Translations under genes and position numbers: made by a program | Assembly: GCA_030040525.1 (NCBI GenBank) | Contig: JASHTN010000096.1 | Coordinates: 1 to 6,035 of the forward strand | Origin: Gammaproteobacteria bacterium | Lineage (GTDB): Bacteria > Pseudomonadota > Gammaproteobacteria > Steroidobacterales > Steroidobacteraceae | Length of the DNA: 6,035 nt | Reading direction: 5' to 3' | Notes under the pieces: generated by a model | Databases searched by the model: none | Told to the model about the DNA's origin: nothing | What the model saw: the letters and a program-made list of their open reading frames with translations, nothing else | Part shown: in pieces, positions 1 through 5,397 of the stretch | Numbering within the stretch: the stretch's first letter is position 1 | Layout of the letters: every line of letters begins with the position of its first letter

Positions 1-321
1 GACATGCGGCCGCGGCAGCGCGCGCTGCAGGTGTTCGGCCAGCTCGGAGTGTGGGACACCGCCGAGAACAACGGCGTGCTCATCTACGTGCTGATGGCCG
101 ACCGCGCGGTCGAGATCATCGCCGACCGCGGCATAGCCGCGCGCGTCCCCGAGACGGAATGGCTGGCAGTGTGCCGCCAGATGCAGCACCACTACCGCGA
201 AGGCCGCTTTCAGGAGGGCTCGATCGTCGGCATCCTCGGGGTGGGCGCGCTCCTCGGCCGGCATTTCCCGGGCAGGGCCGCGAGCGGCCACGAGCTCCCG
301 GACCAGCCCGTGCTGCTGTAG
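1..321 (+). CDS. TPM-domain protein, C-terminal part (5' end outside window)
   Basis: The frame is open from base 1 and ends at TAG 319-321, so this is the C-terminal 106 residues of a longer protein; the ATG at 4 is probably internal. The pattern matches the TPM domain (Pfam TPM_phosphatase, YgcG-like): a FGQLGVWDTAENNGVLIYVL strand region, then DRAVEIIADRGIAARVP, an aromatic-rich helix with W and QMQHHYREGRF, and a short tail ending in ELPDQPVLL. Short TPM proteins with this ending are commonly encoded beside LemA and a longer membrane-anchored TPM protein in proteobacteria; those partners would lie to the left, out of view. The exact role of the family is poorly defined (phosphatase activity is reported for a plant member, and bacterial members are linked to the envelope). 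No membrane segment is visible in this part. Family call is good, function uncertain. Confidence 0.85.
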   Translation, partial: DMRPRQRALQVFGQLGVWDTAENNGVLIYVLMADRAVEIIADRGIAARVPETEWLAVCRQMQHHYREGRFQEGSIVGILGVGALLGRHFPGRAASGHELPDQPVLL

Positions 322-371
322 CGCATCGCCGACATTCGCACCCGGGCCACATCGGTCATAATTCGTTCACC

Positions 372-1673
372 ATGAAGATTGCTCCGGCCCGCACGACGCT
401 CGCGGGAGTCACCTGCGTGCTGCTCGCGGCGTGCTCGCTGTTCGGTCCGTTCCGGCACGCGCCAGCGCCGCCAGCGCCCCCGCCGTCGCCACCCGCACCG
501 CCGCCCCTGCCGCTGCCGGTGGCCAACGAGCGCTTCGAGCTCGCGCCCGGGCAGGACGTCGTCGGCGTCGTGCAGGTGGTCACGGTCGGTCCGGACGATA
601 CGCTCACCGACATTGCGCGGCGCTTCAACGTCGGCTACGAGGAGATCGTGCGGGCCAATCCCAAGGTCGACCCTTGGCTGCCCGGCGCCGGCCGCGAGAT
701 CGTCGTGCCGACGCAGTTCATCCTGCCGGATGCGCCGCGTACCGGTATCGTCATCAACATCGCGGCGATGCGCATCTTCTATTACCCGCCGGTGAAGCAC
801 GGCGAGCGGCAGGTGGTGATTACTCACCCGATCGGGATCGGCAAGGTCGGCTGGCGCACTCCCGAGGGGGTCACCAAGATCGTGCGGCGCCAGAAAGATC
901 CCACCTGGCGCGTGCCGGTGTCCGTGCGCAAGGAGCACCACGAGAACGGCGAGGACCTCGAGCCGGTGATCGGCCCGGGCCCGGACAACCCGCTCGGCAA
1001 GTACGCCTTCTACCTGCAGTGGCCGAGCTACCTGATTCACGGCACCAACAAGCCGGCCGGCGTCGGACTGCGCTCGAGCCATGGCTGCATCCGTCTGTAC
1101 CCCGAGGACATCGAGCAGTTTTTCAACATGGTGCCGATCGGCACCCAGGTGCGCGTCGTCAACCAGCCGTTCCCGTTCGGCTGGCGGGACAACGAGCTGT
1201 ACCTGCAGCCCTATGGCGAGCTCGAGGACGACACCCGCGACTGGAACAAGGCGCAGAAGAAGCTGCTGACGCGCGAGCTGGCCGCGAGGCTGCAGCAGGA
1301 TCTCAAGTCTCACCACGAGCAGATCAACTGGAGCCTGGTGTCGGCGCTGACGCATGATGCGCGCGGCATACCGGTCCCGGTCTCGACACCGGACGCGAGC
1401 CTCGAGCAGGTCCTGGCGGCTGCTCCCAGGGTGCAGGACGTGCTGCCCGAGGGCTCCACCTGGGACGGCAAGTCGGATCTGCCGATGGACCAGGCGTCGT
1501 TCAACCAGCTGATGTCGGATATCGAGCCCGGCTCCGCTCCGCCCGGCGGTAAGGCACAGGCCGCCCCGGCTGCGGGCGCAGCGCCTGCCGGCAGCACACC
1601 CACGGGGAGCGCACCGGCGACAAGCGCACCGGCGGCAAGCGCGCCGGCCGCGCCCAAGGGCGGCGGTGGATGA
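372..1673 (+). CDS. L,D-transpeptidase lipoprotein (LysM + YkuD domains)
   Basis: This 433-residue protein is a probable peptidoglycan L,D-transpeptidase of the ErfK/YbiS/YcfS type, which forms 3-3 cross-links or attaches proteins to peptidoglycan. The ATG at 372 was chosen because it opens a lipoprotein signal peptide (MKIAPARTTLAG, hydrophobic stretch, lipobox LAAC with Cys21); the frame upstream lacks signal character and overlaps the TPM gene. A Pro/Ala-rich linker (about 29-50) follows, then a LysM domain (about 67-115, DDTLTDIARRFNVGYEEIV, RANP), then YkuD (about 123-265) with HGT at 223-225 and SHGCIR at 236-241, giving His223, His237 and nucleophile Cys239. The roughly 130 residues after the catalytic domain, ending in an Ala/Pro/Ser/Gly tail, are longer than in E. 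coli homologues. No clear Shine-Dalgarno precedes the ATG; a CATAAT at 357-362 could be a -10 but lies very close. The envelope location follows from the lipobox. Confidence 0.93.
   Translation: MKIAPARTTLAGVTCVLLAACSLFGPFRHAPAPPAPPPSPPAPPPLPLPVANERFELAPGQDVVGVVQVVTVGPDDTLTDIARRFNVGYEEIVRANPKVDPWLPGAGREIVVPTQFILPDAPRTGIVINIAAMRIFYYPPVKHGERQVVITHPIGIGKVGWRTPEGVTKIVRRQKDPTWRVPVSVRKEHHENGEDLEPVIGPGPDNPLGKYAFYLQWPSYLIHGTNKPAGVGLRSSHGCIRLYPEDIEQFFNMVPIGTQVRVVNQPFPFGWRDNELYLQPYGELEDDTRDWNKAQKKLLTRELAARLQQDLKSHHEQINWSLVSALTHDARGIPVPVSTPDASLEQVLAAAPRVQDVLPEGSTWDGKSDLPMDQASFNQLMSDIEPGSAPPGGKAQAAPAAGAAPAGSTPTGSAPATSAPAASAPAAPKGGGG
1611..1655 (+). repeat. 15-bp tandem repeat, about three units, in the transpeptidase tail
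   Basis: Units at 1611-1625 (GCACCGGCGACAAGC), 1626-1640 (one mismatch) and a diverged third at 1641-1655 encode APATS, APAAS and APAAP. The period is five codons, so copy-number change would keep frame. It extends a low-complexity Ala/Pro/Ser C-terminal tail, probably a flexible spacer. Confidence 0.75.
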
Positions 1674-1855
1674 GCGGCAGTGCACCGCGTGCACTGTCGG
1701 AATGGCTGCGGCTGATGCTCGCGGAGATCGCAGCCAAGCGCGCCGACTCGGAGCGCGCGCGCTGCGAAGCCAGCCGGCGTGCCCTCGAGAGCGCTGCGGC
1801 GCCGCCGCAAGAGCCGCGGCCCGGGGCCCCGACTGCGGACACGCGCACGCGTTGA
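1670..1855 (+). CDS. small hypothetical protein coupled to the L,D-transpeptidase
   Basis: This 61-residue ORF starts at ATG 1670, overlapping the transpeptidase stop (ATGA at 1670-1673), a usual arrangement for translational coupling; a purine-rich GGCGGTGGA just precedes it. The product begins MSGSAPRALSEWLRLMLAEI, continues as a charged, Ala/Arg/Glu-rich helix-forming stretch to about residue 44, and ends in a Pro-rich tail. There is no signal peptide, membrane segment or cysteine motif. I do not recognise a family. The overlap and the lack of other coding sense here support a real gene, but high-GC DNA yields chance ORFs of this size, so it remains tentative. If real, it is probably co-expressed with the transpeptidase. 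Confidence 0.5.
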   Translation: MSGSAPRALSEWLRLMLAEIAAKRADSERARCEASRRALESAAAPPQEPRPGAPTADTRTR

Positions 1856-1917
1856 GTCGCGCGTTAAGTTGACAAGCGGCAGTCCGAGCGATTGCCGGCC
1901 ATTGCGCGCTGCGGCTG

Positions 1918-1926
1918 TGCTAGAGT
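1918..1926 (+). promoter_or_regulatory. candidate extended -10 promoter for the sheath gene
   Basis: TGCTAGAGT at 1918-1926 fits an extended -10 (TGn followed by TAGAGT, four of six matches to TATAAT). Transcription would begin near 1933, giving a leader of about 23 nt before the GTG start. No good -35 lies at the proper distance: the perfect TTGACA at 1869-1874 is 46 nt upstream of the -10. The only gene-free stretch between the small ORF and the sheath gene is 1856-1955, which makes a promoter here reasonable. Confidence 0.4.
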
Positions 1927-1941
1927 CGCGCGGGCAGGTGC

Positions 1942-1948
1942 AAAGAGG
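1942..1948 (+). promoter_or_regulatory. ribosome binding site deciding the sheath GTG start
   Basis: AAAGAGG at 1942-1948 sits 7 nt before GTG 1956. The frame stays open far upstream (to 1779), but that part overlaps the small ORF and reads as Arg-rich non-protein sequence, so this site fixes the start at 1956. Confidence 0.65.
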
Positions 1949-1955
1949 CGCTCGA

Positions 1956-3569
1956 GTGGCAGACAGCCCCGCGTCCGGCGCAGAACTCGTACAACAAAGC
2001 CGCGACTGTCACGCGATCGAGCGCGTGCCAACCGGGATCACTGCTTTCGTCGGCCGGACTCTCCGCGGTCCGGTCAACCAGCCGCTCACGGTCCGCTCCT
2101 TCAGCGAGTTCCAGCAGCATTTCGGCGGGCTGTGGCAACCCTCGACGCTGTCGTACGCGGTCGAGCAGTTCTTCGAGAACGGCGGGCGCGAAGCGCGCAT
2201 CGTGCGCGTCGTCAACAGCGCGCGCCCGCCCAGCATCAGCCTGCCGGCAGGACGCGGCGTGCTGACCCTGGTGGGACTCAACCCAGGCTCGCGCGAGTAT
2301 CTGCGTGCCTCGGTCGATTACGACGGCATCTCCGCAACCGAGGAGGACCGCTTCAATCTGGTGGTGCAGCGCGTGCGCGCCGCCGGCTCGGAGCTCGTCG
2401 ATGACCAGGAGATCTATCGGCGTGTGTCGATACGACCGGCATCCGGCCGTTTCGTTGGCGACGTGCTGCTCGGCTCGCGCCTGATGCGTGTCAACGGCGC
2501 ACTCCCGGCGGTGCGGCCCGACCACTCCGCCGGCGGACCCTACGGCGTGGCCGTGGGCTATACCCTCTCCAATCCCGACGGCGACGACGGCGGTGCGCTC
2601 ACCGACTATGACGTGATCGGCTCGGCGAGCGGCGGCACCGGGCTGTTCGCGCTCGGTGGCATCGGGCGCTTCAACCTGCTGTGCATCCCGCCGCTGACGC
2701 GCGAGAGAGACGTCGGGCTCTCCACGCTGCTGGTCGCGGCACGGCTGTGCCGCGAGCAGTGTGCGCTGCTGATCGTCGATCCGCCGTCGGCTTGGAGCAG
2801 CGCCGGCGCCGCGCTCGATGCGCTGCGCGCCTGGCCGTTCCGCAGCGACAGCGCGCTGATGTACTACCCGCGCGTCCAGGCCTTCGACCGCCTGCGCGGC
2901 CGGGTCGAGACCTTTGCCTCGTGCGGCGCGGCCGCCGGCATGATTGCGCGCGCCGACGATACCTGGCCGGTGTGGAGCGCCGCGGAGTCCGAGGACGCGA
3001 TCCTGCGGCCGGGATTGCGGCCGGCAGCGGCAGTCTCCGACGCCGAGCGTGCGCGCCTGGCGCAGGCGGGCGTCAATACGCTGCTTGCGGTGCGCGGCGG
3101 CACGCGTACCGGGGTCAGTCCGCGCACGCTTGCCGGCGGCGGGCGGGCAGCGGCCGACTGGCGCTACCTGTCGGCGCGCCGCCTCGCGCTGTTCATCGCC
3201 GCGAGCGTCGAGCAGGGCACGCGCTGGGTGCTGCTCGAGCACAACGGGCCTGCGACCTGGGAACGCGCGCGGCTGCAGGTGGAGAGCTTCCTGGAAACGC
3301 TCGCCGCGCAGGGCGCGTTCGCCGGCGCGTCCAGCGAGGAGACTCATTTCGTCATCTGCGATCAGCGCGTCAACCGCCCGCAGACCCTCGCCGAGGGCAA
3401 GCTCAACCTGCTGTTCGGCTTCGCGACCAGCAAGCCCGGCGAGTTCGACACCTGGCTGGTGACCCACCGCGCCGGCGGCAGCCGCGTGCGGCCGGTGTCG
3501 GTGAACCGCTCGGCGACCTCGCGCCAGCGGGTGAAGTGGGAGATCGAGACCTCGATACTGCGCGGCTGA
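1956..3569 (+). CDS. contractile phage-tail sheath protein
   Basis: This 537-residue protein starting at GTG 1956 is a contractile tail sheath subunit (Phage_sheath_1 type), the outer cylinder of myophage tails, tailocins and extracellular contractile injection systems. The N-terminal handshake region is typical: VPTGITAFVGRTLRGPVNQP at residues 24-43, then SFSEFQQHFGG and YAVEQFFENGGREARIVRV. The middle part (about 110-330) is the variable domain. The conserved C-terminal domain has GVNTLLAVRGG, then DWRYLSARRLALFI (from 401), TRWVLLEHNGPATW (422-435), ETHFVICD and a closing LNLLFGFATSKPGEF. About 40 residues follow this usual end (THRAGG to SILRG), longer than I expect for the family. No tube, baseplate, tape-measure or ATPase gene is adjacent, so this is an isolated sheath gene in the window. 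Family call is firm; whether it serves a prophage remnant, a tailocin or an injection system cannot be told. Confidence 0.93.
   Translation: MADSPASGAELVQQSRDCHAIERVPTGITAFVGRTLRGPVNQPLTVRSFSEFQQHFGGLWQPSTLSYAVEQFFENGGREARIVRVVNSARPPSISLPAGRGVLTLVGLNPGSREYLRASVDYDGISATEEDRFNLVVQRVRAAGSELVDDQEIYRRVSIRPASGRFVGDVLLGSRLMRVNGALPAVRPDHSAGGPYGVAVGYTLSNPDGDDGGALTDYDVIGSASGGTGLFALGGIGRFNLLCIPPLTRERDVGLSTLLVAARLCREQCALLIVDPPSAWSSAGAALDALRAWPFRSDSALMYYPRVQAFDRLRGRVETFASCGAAAGMIARADDTWPVWSAAESEDAILRPGLRPAAAVSDAERARLAQAGVNTLLAVRGGTRTGVSPRTLAGGGRAAADWRYLSARRLALFIAASVEQGTRWVLLEHNGPATWERARLQVESFLETLAAQGAFAGASSEETHFVICDQRVNRPQTLAEGKLNLLFGFATSKPGEFDTWLVTHRAGGSRVRPVSVNRSATSRQRVKWEIETSILRG
3153..3183 (+). repeat. 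31-bp direct repeat, copy 1 (inside sheath gene)
   Basis: This stretch encodes ADWRYLSARR (sheath residues 400-409), part of the conserved C-terminal sheath domain. It is identical base for base to 4843-4873, 1,690 bp downstream in the same orientation. As it lies in well-conserved coding sequence, this is the parental copy. Confidence 0.9.
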
Positions 3570-3582
3570 GGAGCCATACGAC

Positions 3583-3611
3583 TAGACATATCGTGCTCAA
3601 GCGCCCATGCT
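3583..3611 (+). promoter_or_regulatory. weak candidate promoter for the riboswitch transcript
   Basis: TAGACA at 3583-3588 matches the -35 consensus in five of six bases. With a 17-nt spacer, CATGCT at 3606-3611 is a poor -10 (three of six). The start would fall near 3618, exactly at the 5' edge of the aptamer, which is the main argument for it. Read-through from the sheath promoter is the alternative. Confidence 0.3.
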
Positions 3612-3616
3612 TATGT

Positions 3617-3710
3617 CAGGCACCGATAAGGGCAAACCCGTCCGAAAGGCGGGGACGCAAAGCCACCGGTCTAAGGGCGTAACGGCCTAAGGCAGCGGGG
3701 TTGCCACTCC
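3617..3710 (+). promoter_or_regulatory. cyclic di-GMP-I riboswitch (GEMM-I class)
   Basis: The aptamer shows the hallmark blocks of the GEMM-I RNA in order: AGGGCAAACC at 3629-3638, a hairpin closed by CC/GG around the GAAA tetraloop (3644-3647) with one extra U on its 5' arm (3641), GGGACGCAAAGCC at 3652-3664, an internal loop TCTAAG (3670-3675) opposite TAAGG (3688-3692) resembling the 11-nt tetraloop receptor, a short apical hairpin (3676-3678 with 3685-3687), and CAGCGGGGTTGCC at 3693-3705. Mapped onto the V. cholerae Vc2 numbering, the ligand contacts are G20 = 3632, A47 = 3660 and C92 = 3704, all present. G rather than A at position 20 favours c-di-GMP over 3',3'-cGAMP. It begins about 48 nt after the sheath stop and ends about 90 nt before the start of the next gene, so it should control that gene. 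No clear rho-independent terminator is seen after it, so translational control is possible; on or off direction is unknown. Confidence 0.93.
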
Positions 3711-3788
3711 ACTCCCAGGGTGTGAGCGTGCAAGCTCGCCTGCATTGGATCCGGCGCTCTTCCGACCGTGACTGGAACGTTCGGTTTC

Positions 3789-3796
3789 AGGGAGAG
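3789..3796 (+). promoter_or_regulatory. ribosome binding site of the riboswitch-controlled gene
   Basis: AGGGAGAG at 3789-3796 precedes ATG 3800 at a normal distance and fixes that start; the frame is open further up, but only through the riboswitch. CTCCC at 3712-3716, right after the aptamer, is complementary to GGGAG at 3790-3794 and could mask the site in one ligand state. The match is only 5 bp. Confidence 0.6.
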
Positions 3797-3799
3797 CGT

Positions 3800-4831
3800 A
3801 TGAGATCGACATGGGCAGAGCCCACTGGGTCGTCGAACCCCGATCCAGTACCTGGGGCGCAGGCTGGTACCGGCCATTTCATGCTCACGCTGTGCCGGCT
3901 GGCTGCACCTGTCTGCATTCGGCCGCCCCAATCACCGCGGCTGAAGCCATTCAGATTCTTCATGAGTCGTGCGCGTCAGCCGGATGGCAGTGAACGCTTG
4001 TACCTGCACATGGGGTACTTCGAGACGCTGGCGGATGCCGAGAGATGGGTAGAAGCTGTACGTCGCCATTATCCCGACGCGTTCGCAACCATCGCACCGG
4101 CCAAGGATGAATCGTTGACCGATACACAGGTCCTGAAGATTCTGGAAACGCGCCGTGCTTCCGCAGTGCATGACGACGTTGATGAGCGCAACTGCGATCA
4201 GATCGAGTTGCTGCGCCCCGACGACACAGGTACTCGGCAGGCTTTGAAGGAGGCTGTCGTTCAGGGTGCGCCGGTTTACTTCGCGGTGCAGCTCCACTGG
4301 TCGGCGCAGCCGATCGACCCGAGCCGCGTGCCGTCGCACCCTGTGCTCAAGGCACATACGCTCTACGCCACGGAAACCCGCCGGCAGGGGCGTTGCCGGC
4401 ATTTTCTTCGGCTGGGTTTCTTCGCAGATCCGATGTCGGCAAAGCAAGTCGCCGTCCAAGTGTGCTCGACCTTCGCCTCCGCAGCTGTGGTACCCGTTCT
4501 CGAGCAGGAGGTCACGCGTGCACGCGAAGCCGTCAAGGGCAGCTCGGTAATCCAGGAGCAATCGGCCGATCCGGGGATCGATTCCAAAGGCACGCCGGGG
4601 TCGCCGACGCAATCAGAGCCCTTGAATGACGCCGCGCGCCGCCTCTCCCGAGGTACCGAGACAGTCAAACGGACACTCGAGTCGCTTGCCGACAGGGAAA
4701 TGTTGACTGACTCCGACTCACTGAGCGACAGCGGCGTGCGCCACCTGCGAGTCGAGGTGCAAGAGCAGTCGACGGGTCGCTGGAGAATGATCCGTCTCGC
4801 CGCCAGGCCGTCGGACATGGTGGAGGTCTGA
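3800..4831 (+). CDS. uncharacterised protein with two SPOR-like repeats, under c-di-GMP riboswitch
   Basis: This is a 343-residue protein of unknown function. Two diverged copies of one domain are visible. Repeat 1 (about 27-99) has FMLTLCRLAAPV, then SERLYLHMGYFETLADAERW and FATIAP. Repeat 2 (about 159-237) has VYFAVQLHWSAQPID, then CRHFLRLGFFADPMSAKQVA and FASAAVVPV. Each runs strand, R-rich strand, [LM]GFF-like turn, helix, strand, reminiscent of SPOR (peptidoglycan-binding) folds; this is pattern judgement, not a database result. Between them lies LTDTQVLKILETRR. The C-terminal third is polar and probably disordered (245-305), ending in a small strand-rich piece (RHLRVEVQEQ, GRWRMIRLAA). 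There is no signal peptide or membrane segment; the first 25 residues look non-conserved, so the true start could be later. G+C is lower than in neighbours (bases 4081-4140 count 32 of 60, against 50 of 60 at 3121-3180), which hints at a different origin. Its place behind the riboswitch implies c-di-GMP control. Confidence 0.85.
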   Translation: MRSTWAEPTGSSNPDPVPGAQAGTGHFMLTLCRLAAPVCIRPPQSPRLKPFRFFMSRARQPDGSERLYLHMGYFETLADAERWVEAVRRHYPDAFATIAPAKDESLTDTQVLKILETRRASAVHDDVDERNCDQIELLRPDDTGTRQALKEAVVQGAPVYFAVQLHWSAQPIDPSRVPSHPVLKAHTLYATETRRQGRCRHFLRLGFFADPMSAKQVAVQVCSTFASAAVVPVLEQEVTRAREAVKGSSVIQEQSADPGIDSKGTPGSPTQSEPLNDAARRLSRGTETVKRTLESLADREMLTDSDSLSDSGVRHLRVEVQEQSTGRWRMIRLAARPSDMVEV

Positions 4832-4842
4832 GGACGGCGGCA

Positions 4843-4873
4843 GCCGACTGGCGCTACCTGTCGGCGCGCCGCC
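4843..4873 (+). repeat. 31-bp direct repeat, copy 2 (sheath gene remnant)
   Basis: Identical to 3153-3183, and with one mismatch the match runs on to 4878. In the sheath frame the plus strand reads AAADWRYLSARR (from 4837), the same 12 residues as sheath 398-409, although the first two Ala codons are GCG GCA here and GCA GCG in the sheath gene. The coding sense is lost on both sides: upstream is the stop of the repeat protein in another frame, downstream the VOC gene in antisense. It looks like a scrap of a sheath gene left by recombination. Confidence 0.85.
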
Positions 4874-5264
4874 GCGCGGGCTCCGGCTTGTGGCAAACAG
4901 CCTCGATGTTGTTGCCGTCCGGATCCAGGACGAACGCGCCGTAGTAATTCTGGTGATAGTGAGGTCTCAGACCCGGCTCGCCGTTGTCGCTGGCGCCTGC
5001 ATTCAACGCCGCGCGGTAGAACTGGTCGACCTGCGCCCGGCTCTCTGCCGCGAATGCGACGTGCACGCCCGAGCACGGCGAGCCATGATCACCGATCCAG
5101 AAGAACGCCTTCTGCGCGACGCCGAAGCCGGCATGCGCCCCCGCGCCCGTCTGCTCCGGCGTCACCTCCATGAGCAACTCGATTCCGAGCGGCCGCAATG
5201 CTGCTGCATAGAACGCCTTGGATTTGAGCAAATCCGCGACCGCGAGACCGATGTGATCGATCAT
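4854..5264 (-). CDS. VOC-family (glyoxalase/dioxygenase-like) protein
   Basis: This 136-residue protein belongs to the vicinal oxygen chelate superfamily, small metalloenzymes that include glyoxalase I, extradiol dioxygenases and antibiotic-binding proteins. It shows the two beta-alpha-beta-beta-beta modules: MIDHIGLAVADLLKSKAFY at the start and GVHVAFAAESRAQVDQFY from about 66, closing with YYGAFVLDPDGNNIEAVCH (107-125). Likely metal ligands are His4, His68 and Glu121. The ATG at 5264 is preferred over that at 5297 because GGGGAA (5269-5274) lies just upstream of it and MIDHIGLAV is the usual family start. The last residues, RRRADR, and the TAG stop are read from the antisense of the sheath-derived repeat 4843-4873, so the original C-terminus has probably been replaced; the core domain is intact. 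The gene converges on the repeat protein with 22 bp between stops. Substrate unknown. Confidence 0.88.
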   Translation of the reverse strand: MIDHIGLAVADLLKSKAFYAAALRPLGIELLMEVTPEQTGAGAHAGFGVAQKAFFWIGDHGSPCSGVHVAFAAESRAQVDQFYRAALNAGASDNGEPGLRPHYHQNYYGAFVLDPDGNNIEAVCHKPEPARRRADR

Positions 5265-5397
5265 GTTATTCCCCGCTGCCGATCGAGCGACTGTCATGAT
5301 GCCACAGCGCGTGCGAAGCGGTTGCTACGCTGCGATCAGCGACGCTTGGAGTCCCGGCGCGGACCCCAATTACGCTTCGTTCCGGACCAGTCGCGGA
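5265..5397. other. intergenic stretch between hydantoinase B-type gene and VOC gene
   Basis: These 133 bases separate two minus-strand genes. They hold the VOC ribosome site (GGGGAA, minus, 5269-5274) and a small inverted repeat CGCTG-CGAT-CAGCG (5328-5341) without a following T run, so not a convincing terminator. No clear promoter boxes could be identified. Confidence 0.5.

Noticed and set aside
51..371. Upstream extension of the transpeptidase frame
   Set aside because: It overlaps the TPM gene, is Arg/Pro-rich and would bury the lipoprotein signal peptide that starts at 372.
210..1694. Long minus-strand open frame (494 codons) opposite the transpeptidase gene
   Set aside because: Shadow of the LysM/YkuD gene on the plus strand; low-complexity Arg/His-rich translation.
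1869..1874. Perfect TTGACA as a -35 box
   Set aside because: No acceptable -10 lies 16-18 nt downstream; the only good -10 (1921-1926) is 46 nt away.
1920..3467. Long minus-strand open frame (515 codons) opposite the sheath gene
   Set aside because: It is Arg/Ala/Gln-rich with no recognisable motif, and antisense open frames are expected in high-GC coding DNA; the plus-strand sheath is unmistakable.
3724..3737. Hairpin GAGC-GTGCAA-GCTC as a terminator after the riboswitch
   Set aside because: The stem is only 4 bp and is not followed by a T run.
3701..3799. Extension of the repeat-protein frame back to a TTG at 3701
   Set aside because: This part lies in the riboswitch and its linker; a good ribosome site precedes ATG 3800.
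4834..4878. Repeat pair as phage attachment sites
   Set aside because: No integrase or recombinase lies between the copies and copy 1 is conserved coding sequence, so a sheath remnant explains the repeat better.
5265..5297. Upstream ATG at 5297 as the VOC start (11 extra residues)
   Set aside because: No Shine-Dalgarno precedes it, whereas GGGGAA sits before the ATG at 5264, where the family's usual N-terminus begins.
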